From: Euryarchaeota archaeon Ods04
GTDB lineage: Archaea; Halobacteriota; Halobacteria; Halobacteriales; Halorutilaceae
Direction of reading: 5' to 3'
NCBI GenBank assembly: GCA_028751055.1
Contig: JAQZDD010000060.1
Span: 1-6,554, forward strand
DNA length: 6,554 nucleotides
Under the pieces are notes generated by a model that saw nothing but the letters and a program-made list of their open reading frames with translations, did no database searches and had not been told where the DNA came from. Shown piece after piece: positions 1-4,156 of this stretch. Position 1 is the stretch's first letter, and each line of letters begins with the position of its first letter. Made by a program: the position numbers and the translations under genes.

Positions 1-825
1 CGAATGCTTCGAATGCACGTCCGCGCCGCCTAACTCCTGCATGTCGACGTCCTCGCCTATCATGGCACGGACGATACGCGCGCTCGCAATAGCCATCGAA
101 CCCATCTCCTCAACCATGATAAGGTAGTCACAGAAGACGGGCGTGTACGCGCTTCCGGCGATGTCGGGACCGTACAGGACGCCTATCTGCGGAATCTTGC
201 CCGACATCCTGCACTGGTTGTAGAACATCTTGCCGCCCCTGTACCGGTCGGCGTGCGTGTCACCGGGTTCGCGCTCCTCTTGGTTGAGTCGCGCGCCCGC
301 CGAGTCGATGAGACGGATTAGCGGCACGCCGAGACGCATCGCTTTCTCCTGTATACGGATTATCTTCTCGGCACCGCTCTGTCCGAGCGTACCCGCCTTT
401 ACCGTGTAGTCGTTGGCGGTGAAACAGACGCGTCGTCCGTCTATCTTACCGACGCCGGTCACGACGCCGTCGGCGGGAAGTTCGTCGTCGTCGGAGAACG
501 AAGCGAAAGTACCGTCCTCGAACTCGATTTCGTCGAAGAGCAGGTCGAGACGTTCGCGCACGAAGAGCTTGTCGAGTTCGTCGAGCATCTCCTGCTTGTC
601 CTCTTTCCTGCCCTTCATGATGCCCTCTATCTCCTCGCGGACACGTTCCTCTCGTTCGGTGACGACGACGCCCTCGTCGTCCCAGTCGTCCTTCTCCCCC
701 GCGGACGCGACGGTCGAGCCGTCGTCTCCTACCATCTCGACGGGCTTTCCGAGGTGTTGCGATACGGCGGCTACGACAGCGCGTGCCATCTCCTCGTCGT
801 CAGCGTCCTCCACGTGAATCTTCAT
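1..825 (-). CDS. Acyl-CoA carboxylase, carboxyltransferase (beta) subunit, PccB/MmdA type; C-terminal part outside the window
   Basis: Reading the minus strand from the ATG at 825-823 gives 275 codons open to base 1, so the C-terminal half lies off the left edge. The enzyme transfers a carboxyl group from carboxybiotin to acetyl- or propionyl-CoA in the cytoplasm, with a biotin carboxylase/carrier subunit encoded elsewhere. Residues 85-275 match the N-terminal crotonase-fold domain: KLFVRERLDLLFDE (86-99), TANDYTVKAGTLGQ (136-149), LIDSAGARLN (172-181) and the acyl-CoA oxyanion-hole segment GPDIAGSAYTP (219-229), then MAIASARIV (244-252). Residues 1-45 are unusual: MKIHVEDADDEEMARAVVAA onward looks like the short epsilon/PccX-type accessory subunits of other carboxylases, joined by an acidic linker (44-65). 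From memory, some haloarchaeal carboxylases share this layout. The substrate (acetyl, propionyl or other acyl-CoA) cannot be decided. A TATA-like element about 30 nt upstream and no Shine-Dalgarno motif suggest a leaderless message. Confidence 0.9.
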   Translation of the reverse strand, partial: MKIHVEDADDEEMARAVVAAVSQHLGKPVEMVGDDGSTVASAGEKDDWDDEGVVVTEREERVREEIEGIMKGRKEDKQEMLDELDKLFVRERLDLLFDEIEFEDGTFASFSDDDELPADGVVTGVGKIDGRRVCFTANDYTVKAGTLGQSGAEKIIRIQEKAMRLGVPLIRLIDSAGARLNQEEREPGDTHADRYRGGKMFYNQCRMSGKIPQIGVLYGPDIAGSAYTPVFCDYLIMVEEMGSMAIASARIVRAMIGEDVDMQELGGADVHSKHS

Positions 826-850
826 AGTTGAAACGAAAGTGGCGTCAGGA

Positions 851-860
851 ATATCATACT
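851..860 (-). promoter_or_regulatory. Putative TATA element for the carboxyltransferase gene
   Basis: On the minus strand this reads AGTATGATAT. It is an AT-rich island centred about 30 nt upstream of the ATG at 825, with CGAAAC just upstream at 870-865, which resembles a haloarchaeal BRE. The spacing fits a transcript that begins at or within a few bases of the start codon. This is inferred from spacing and composition only. Confidence 0.5.
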
Positions 861-861
861 A

Positions 862-914
862 CCGGTTTCGTGTCTCTGTTTTTATTTCTCTCACGACACA
901 AATCAGGAAACCGG
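862..914. repeat. Inverted repeat in the divergent promoter region
   Basis: CCGGTTTC at 862-869 is repeated exactly in inverted form as GAAACCGG at 907-914, with 37 bp between the arms. A shorter pair, GTGTC at 870-874 and GACAC at 895-899, is nested inside with a slightly different centre. The left arm lies next to the TATA-like element of the carboxyltransferase gene, and the right arm covers the predicted start of transcription of the reductase operon. A regulator-binding site is possible, but an 8-nt match can occur by chance. Confidence 0.35.
878..887 (+). promoter_or_regulatory. Putative TATA element for the reductase-arginase operon
   Basis: The sequence GTTTTTATTT is the most AT-rich stretch in the divergent intergenic region. 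Its centre lies about 42 nt upstream of the ATG at 925, which predicts transcription starting near 908-912 and a leader of roughly 15 nt containing GGAG. The run is near-symmetric in base composition, so it could serve either strand. Confidence 0.45.
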
Positions 915-916
915 AG
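913..916 (+). promoter_or_regulatory. Shine-Dalgarno motif that favours the 925 start
   Basis: GGAG ends 8 nt before the ATG at 925, an ordinary spacing. The alternative ATG at 952 has only a G-run (932-936) 15 nt upstream, which is a poorer match to the anti-Shine-Dalgarno sequence. Confidence 0.5.
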
Positions 917-924
917 TTAGACTC

Positions 925-1923
925 ATGTGGGTGGGGGACAACGCGTCTTCCATGGAGTACACCACACTCGGCTCAACAGGCGTCAAGGTATCGAAGATAT
1001 GTCTCGGATGCATGAGCTTCGGCTCGCCCGAATGGCGTCCTTGGGTTCTTGAGGAGGACGAATCGATGCCGATTCTGGAGCGCGCGCTCGATTTGGGCGT
1101 CAACTTCTTCGACACGGCGAACATGTACTCGCACGGAGAGAGCGAACGTATCTTAGGCGAGGCACTCGACGGTCACTGGGACGACGTATTCGTCGGCACG
1201 AAGGTCTACTTCGAGATAGACGGTCGCACGCAGTCGGCAGGGCTTTCACGTAAGACTGTCGAGCAAGAGTTGGACGCGTCGCTCGAAAGACTCGGGACGG
1301 ACACGGTCGACCTCTTCCAGATGCACCGCTGGGACTACGACACGCCGATAGAGGAGACGTTGCGCGCCTTCGACGACGCCGTCCGACGCGGGAAGACACG
1401 TTACGTCGGAGCGTCTTCGATGTGGGCACACCAGTTCTCACACGCTCTGCGCAAGAGCGATGAACTCGACCTCGAAAGCTTTGCGACGATGCAGAACCAC
1501 TACAATGCGGTCTACCGCGAGGAGGAGCGCGAAGTTCTGCCTATCTGCGAACGCGAAGGCATCGGCGTCGTTCCTTGGTCACCTCTTGCGCGCGGCTACC
1601 TCGCACGTCCGCACGAGGAGATAGACGCGACCGAACGCGGCGAGACGGAGGACCATATGTACAGCCATCCGTACCGCGACGGCGGTGGGAAGGAAATAAA
1701 CGAACGCGTCGAAGAGGTCGCCGAGGACGAAGACCTGAGCATGGCACAGGTCGCTCTGGCATGGGTGATGTCGAAGGACGCCGTTGACGCGCCGATTATC
1801 GGCGTAACGAGCATCGAACATCTTGAGCAGGCTGTCGAGGCGACCGAGGTCTCGTTGTCGGACAGCGACATCGGGTACATAGAGGAGCCTTACGAACCCG
1901 TGGAGGTGTCAGGACACTGGTGA
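925..1923 (+). CDS. Aldo/keto reductase (YajO/Tas-like)
   Basis: A complete 332-residue member of the aldo/keto reductase superfamily, a cytoplasmic (beta/alpha)8 barrel that reduces aldehydes or ketones, usually with NADPH. The catalytic tetrad is visible: D63 and Y68 in FFDTANMYSHGESE, K93 in VGTKVYF, and H134 in LFQMHRWD. Cofactor-binding segments are WSPLARGYL (218-226) and PIIGVTSIEHLEQ (290-302). The region CLGCMSFGSPEW (26-37) resembles the YajO branch. Family similarity begins at M10 (MEYTTLGSTGVKVSKICLG), so the ATG at 952 is a real alternative; 925 is kept because of its GGAG motif. The arginase start overlaps the stop, which indicates one transcript and translational coupling. The natural substrate is unknown. 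A semialdehyde from arginine or ornithine breakdown is conceivable from the neighbour, but that is speculation. Confidence 0.9.
   Translation: MWVGDNASSMEYTTLGSTGVKVSKICLGCMSFGSPEWRPWVLEEDESMPILERALDLGVNFFDTANMYSHGESERILGEALDGHWDDVFVGTKVYFEIDGRTQSAGLSRKTVEQELDASLERLGTDTVDLFQMHRWDYDTPIEETLRAFDDAVRRGKTRYVGASSMWAHQFSHALRKSDELDLESFATMQNHYNAVYREEEREVLPICEREGIGVVPWSPLARGYLARPHEEIDATERGETEDHMYSHPYRDGGGKEINERVEEVAEDEDLSMAQVALAWVMSKDAVDAPIIGVTSIEHLEQAVEATEVSLSDSDIGYIEEPYEPVEVSGHW
1902..1906 (+). promoter_or_regulatory. Shine-Dalgarno motif inside the reductase gene, for arginase
   Basis: GGAGG lies in the last codons of the reductase gene, 13 nt before the GTG at 1920. The spacing is rather long, so coupling through the overlapping stop and start may matter more than this site. 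Confidence 0.4.
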
Positions 1924-2810
1924 GCGAAAACGGAGACGAGAACGGAAGCAAGAAACTGACCATCTTAGGCGCGCCTACCGACTACGGAGTCGACCGCCGT
2001 GGCGTAGACATGGGACCGTCGGCTGTGCGGTACGCTGGTCTCGTCGAGTCGCTCCGCGCCGACGGACACGACGTGAACGACGCGGGCGACGTGGACGCGC
2101 CCAGAGATGGAGGAGAGAGCGGAGAGGGAGCGGCGAAGAGAGCCTCGGAAGCCGTCGCCGACCGCGTTGCGGACGCCACGGAGGATTCGGTTCCGGTCGT
2201 TGTCGGCGGTGACCACTCCGTCTCGATAGGAACTCTCGTAGGTGCTTCGAGGAACGTCGACGACCTCGGTGTTCTCTGGTTCGACGCACACGCCGACTTC
2301 AACACGCGTGAGACGACGCCGTCGGGGAACGTACACGGAATGGCTCTTGCCGCGGCGGCAGGACACGGAAGCTTCGCTGGCGAGTGGCCGGAGAGCGTCG
2401 ACGGTTCGAACGTCGCTGTCGTCGGTGTACGTGACCTTGACGACGGCGAACGCGAAAACCTGCGTTCCTCCGAAGTAACGGTCTTCACGATGTCGGATAT
2501 CGACAGACGAGGTATCGGAGACGTAACCGAAGACGCGCTCGAAGCCGTTTCGGCGGACACGGACGCCCTGCACGTATCTCTCGACATGGACTGGCTCGAC
2601 CCCGACGAGGCACCGGGAGTCGGTACGTCCGTCGTCGGCGGCGTTACCTACCGTGAAGCACATATGGCACTCGAAATGGTGTCCGAATCAGACGCCACCG
2701 TACGTTCCGTTGATCTCGTCGAAGTCAACCCTGTTCTCGACGAGTCGAACAGGACGGCGGAACTAGGTGTCGAACTCATCGGGAGTCTTTTCGGCAGAAC
2801 GGTGTACTGA
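1920..2810 (+). CDS. rocF: Arginase (ureohydrolase family)
   Basis: A 296-residue ureohydrolase of normal family length. Arginase hydrolyses L-arginine to ornithine and urea at a two-manganese centre. All expected metal ligands are present: H99 in VGGDHS, D122/H124/D126 in WFDAHADFN, and D222/D224 in SLDMDWLDP. It is called arginase rather than agmatinase because of the loop TPSGNVHGM (133-141), with the Ser-x-Asn-x-His substrate contacts of arginases, together with APGVGTSVVGGVTYRE (231-246) and the C-terminal VEVNP with E268. N-terminal GVDMGPSAVRYAGL (28-41) is also typical. The GTG start shares bases with the reductase TGA (overlap GTGA at 1920-1923). About ten residues precede the conserved core. 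Ornithine could feed glutamate or polyamine metabolism. No other arginine-degradation gene is in the window, so the pathway is inferred. Agmatinase or another guanidino-hydrolase specificity is less likely but not excluded. Confidence 0.9.
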   Translation: MSENGDENGSKKLTILGAPTDYGVDRRGVDMGPSAVRYAGLVESLRADGHDVNDAGDVDAPRDGGESGEGAAKRASEAVADRVADATEDSVPVVVGGDHSVSIGTLVGASRNVDDLGVLWFDAHADFNTRETTPSGNVHGMALAAAAGHGSFAGEWPESVDGSNVAVVGVRDLDDGERENLRSSEVTVFTMSDIDRRGIGDVTEDALEAVSADTDALHVSLDMDWLDPDEAPGVGTSVVGGVTYREAHMALEMVSESDATVRSVDLVEVNPVLDESNRTAELGVELIGSLFGRTVY

Positions 2811-2837
2811 GACACAGAAGGAGCGGACGGGACAGAA

Positions 2838-2844
2838 CTATAAC
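2838..2844 (+). promoter_or_regulatory. Putative TATA element of the cupin gene
   Basis: CTATAAC lies with its centre 26 nt upstream of the ATG at 2867, preceded by purine-rich GACAGAA where a BRE is expected. No Shine-Dalgarno motif precedes the ATG. Both points fit a leaderless transcript and suggest the cupin is transcribed on its own, although read-through from arginase (stop at 2808-2810) is possible. Confidence 0.6.
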
Positions 2845-2866
2845 TCATGCGTCCCAAGACGAACGC

Positions 2867-3271
2867 ATGGACTACGGAGTAACGTCGATAGAAGACGTAC
2901 CGAGCGTGGACATGGGCGACGCGGTCGAGGGCATGGACGCCGAAGTTCGGCGCGTGCAGACAGAACTCGGCACCGACGAGATGGTTACGAACGTCTGGGA
3001 GTTCGAGGAGGGCGACGCGATGGTGCACCACTACCACGACGAGCAGGAGGAACTCTACTACGTCATCAAGGGCGAGTTCAGGCTAAAGGTCGGCGACGTG
3101 GGCGACACAGAAGAACGCAGAGTCGAGGAGGGCGACGTCTTCGCGTTCGCGCCCGAGGTCGGACGCGGCTACAGATGCGTGAGCGAAGACGGCGGAACGG
3201 TGCTGACGGTCGGCGCGCCCAACGTGGTGGACATCGACCCCGAGAAGTACACGCCTTTCGACGACGCCTGA
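2867..3271 (+). CDS. Small single-domain cupin protein
   Basis: A 134-residue acidic protein made of one conserved beta-barrel (cupin_2-like). Cupin motif 1 is clear: G49, then H55-x-H57, E61 or E62, and G69 in AMVHHYHDEQEELYYVIKGE. Motif 2 covers about 87-103 (EEGDVFAFAPEVGRGYR), but the histidine normally found there is replaced by Tyr or Arg (Y102/R103). The usual three-His-one-Glu metal site is therefore incomplete: it may bind metal weakly, use other ligands, or act as a small-molecule-binding or structural protein. No DNA-binding domain, signal peptide or membrane segment is seen. Residues 1-35 form an extension that could pair subunits. It follows arginase after a 56-bp gap with its own promoter and converges with the toxin gene, 15 bp away. 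Function is unknown; many such proteins are annotated only as cupin-domain proteins. Confidence 0.85.
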   Translation: MDYGVTSIEDVPSVDMGDAVEGMDAEVRRVQTELGTDEMVTNVWEFEEGDAMVHHYHDEQEELYYVIKGEFRLKVGDVGDTEERRVEEGDVFAFAPEVGRGYRCVSEDGGTVLTVGAPNVVDIDPEKYTPFDDA

Positions 3272-3286
3272 CGCCCCTCGCCCCTT

Positions 3287-3796
3287 CTACTCCTCCAGCA
3301 CTTCCCGCACGCGTCCGACGTAGCTGTTGTTCTCCCAGCTTCTGAGTTCCGACATGCGGTCGAGGGCTTCAACTGCGTCCGACCGCTGTATGCGTCCTTC
3401 GTGCACGAAGACCTCTAAGAGCTTTGGCGTCGTCACGAGACGCGCGCCCGAGAGCGAGGCGTGCACCAGACCGATGCTGTTGAACTCGTCGCAGACGAAG
3501 ATGTCAGCGTCCTCGGAGTCGGCGAGCGTCACCGCGGCGTTCTCACCTATGTCGAGCGGAAAGCTTGAGTCAAGTTCTGTGTCATGCACCTCGGCTTCGC
3601 CGCCTTCGACGTGCTCCAAAGCCTCCTTGGCGGCGCGCGCCTGTCCGTCGTCGTACGACGCAGTCTCTTCGAGTTCTTCGACTACCTCCCGAGGCACGAG
3701 CAGTTCGTACTCGTCAACGAGCATCCCAAGAATGTCTTCGCATGCCGCGAGGCTGACGAGAGCCGACGTGTCCGCTACCACGACAGCCATTGTCAC
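3287..3796 (-). CDS. PIN-domain ribonuclease, probable toxin of a toxin-antitoxin pair
   Basis: A 169-residue PIN-domain protein; such proteins are Mg2+-dependent endoribonucleases, usually toxins that cut tRNA, rRNA or mRNA. The acidic active-site set can be read: D9 in VVVADTSAL, E40 or E41 in VPREVVEELEE, D82/E85 in LDIGENAAVTLAD, and D103 in IFVCDEFNS. The pattern and length resemble the archaeal COG2405-type PIN proteins more than short VapC proteins. The start is GTG at 3796, one base after the antitoxin stop; an ATG two codons later (3790) gives MAVVVADTSAL, the more usual N-terminus for the family, and is a good alternative. It is co-directional with and directly downstream of the antitoxin, the typical order. 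The active site appears intact, so the toxin is probably functional. The RNA target is unknown. Confidence 0.85.
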   Translation of the reverse strand: MTMAVVVADTSALVSLAACEDILGMLVDEYELLVPREVVEELEETASYDDGQARAAKEALEHVEGGEAEVHDTELDSSFPLDIGENAAVTLADSEDADIFVCDEFNSIGLVHASLSGARLVTTPKLLEVFVHEGRIQRSDAVEALDRMSELRSWENNSYVGRVREVLEE

Positions 3797-3797
3797 G

Positions 3798-4094
3798 TCA
3801 CAGGCTGGCTATCTCTTCCACGTCAGTCTCTAACTGCTCCTTGAGGACACGGAAGTTCGCCGCCTCCTCGTGACCGACGAGACCGACGAGTTCGTCGAAT
3901 GTGATTTTTTCGGCGTAGTAGGCGTCGGCTATCTCCTGTTTCACCTCGTCGTCGTGGGCGGCGTCGCGGAGGTACTCGCGCAACGCGTCTATGAGAACGC
4001 CAGTCCTGTCGGAGTCGAGAACCTCGGCGAGCGAGTCGGCACGGTCAACGAGTTCCTGAGGGGCGCGGAACTGTACGCGTTTCTTCTCGGTCAT
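3798..4094 (-). CDS. Ribbon-helix-helix / UPF0175-like antitoxin
   Basis: A 98-residue protein in two parts. Residues 5-43 fit a ribbon-helix-helix DNA-binding domain: strand RVQFRAP, helix A ELVDRADSLAEVL, a turn, then helix B RTGVLIDALREYL. Residues 55-90 (IADAYYAEKITFDELVGLVG onward) match the pattern of UPF0175 proteins, in which a Tyr-x-x-x-Lys-Ile segment precedes a helix-turn-helix-like stretch. UPF0175 proteins commonly precede PIN genes in archaea and are regarded as their antitoxins (COG2886 with COG2405). It would bind and block the PIN protein and probably repress its own promoter. The ATG at 4094 lacks a Shine-Dalgarno motif but has a TATA-like element about 29 nt upstream, so a leaderless start is likely. 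The toxin start follows its stop after one base. Confidence 0.8.
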   Translation of the reverse strand: MTEKKRVQFRAPQELVDRADSLAEVLDSDRTGVLIDALREYLRDAAHDDEVKQEIADAYYAEKITFDELVGLVGHEEAANFRVLKEQLETDVEEIASL

Positions 4095-4095
4095 C

Positions 4096-4107
4096 GTGTA
4101 TGTGTAT
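4096..4107. repeat. Tandem GTGTAT hexamer at the antitoxin promoter
   Basis: GTGTAT occurs twice back to back (4096-4101 and 4102-4107), directly upstream of the antitoxin start and downstream of its TATA-like element. Ribbon-helix-helix dimers often bind short tandem sites, so this could be an autoregulatory operator. The assignment rests on position and repetition alone. Confidence 0.35.
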
Positions 4108-4118
4108 ATTGTGAGCCT

Positions 4119-4128
4119 GCAAAATAAG
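4119..4128 (-). promoter_or_regulatory. Putative TATA element of the toxin-antitoxin operon, and possible gltB terminator tract
   Basis: On the minus strand this reads CTTATTTTGC, centred about 29 nt upstream of the antitoxin ATG. That is the right distance for a leaderless transcript. The same T-rich run lies about 30 nt after the gltB stop on the same strand, so it could also help end gltB transcription, since archaeal terminators are often T-rich. A second AT island (AATATA, 4110-4105) is too close to the ATG to be the TATA box of a leaderless start. Confidence 0.45.
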
Positions 4129-4156
4129 GGTGGCGGTCAGCGGAAGAGCGAGCGTC

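Noticed and set aside
413..817. 134-codon plus-strand frame opposite the carboxyltransferase gene
   Set aside because: The product is a Ser/Thr-rich low-complexity shadow of Asp/Glu codons on the other strand, which encodes a clear carboxyltransferase.
1965..2663. 232-codon open frame on the minus strand opposite arginase
   Set aside because: It lies entirely antisense to a gene with a complete arginase active site, and its product is Arg/Ser/Val-rich with no recognisable domain. Long antisense frames are expected in GC-rich DNA.
3272..3286. Pyrimidine-rich gap between the cupin and PIN genes as a bidirectional terminator
   Set aside because: It has C-runs but no clear T-run or hairpin on either strand, so a terminator cannot be supported from the sequence.
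2767..3345. 192-codon plus-strand frame overlapping the arginase end and the cupin
   Set aside because: The product is a run of Arg/Gly-rich sequence in the wrong frame of the cupin gene, unlike the acidic proteins around it.
3327..3833. 168-codon plus-strand frame opposite the PIN gene
   Set aside because: Ser-rich antisense shadow. The minus-strand frame has the PIN active-site pattern and the antitoxin partner.
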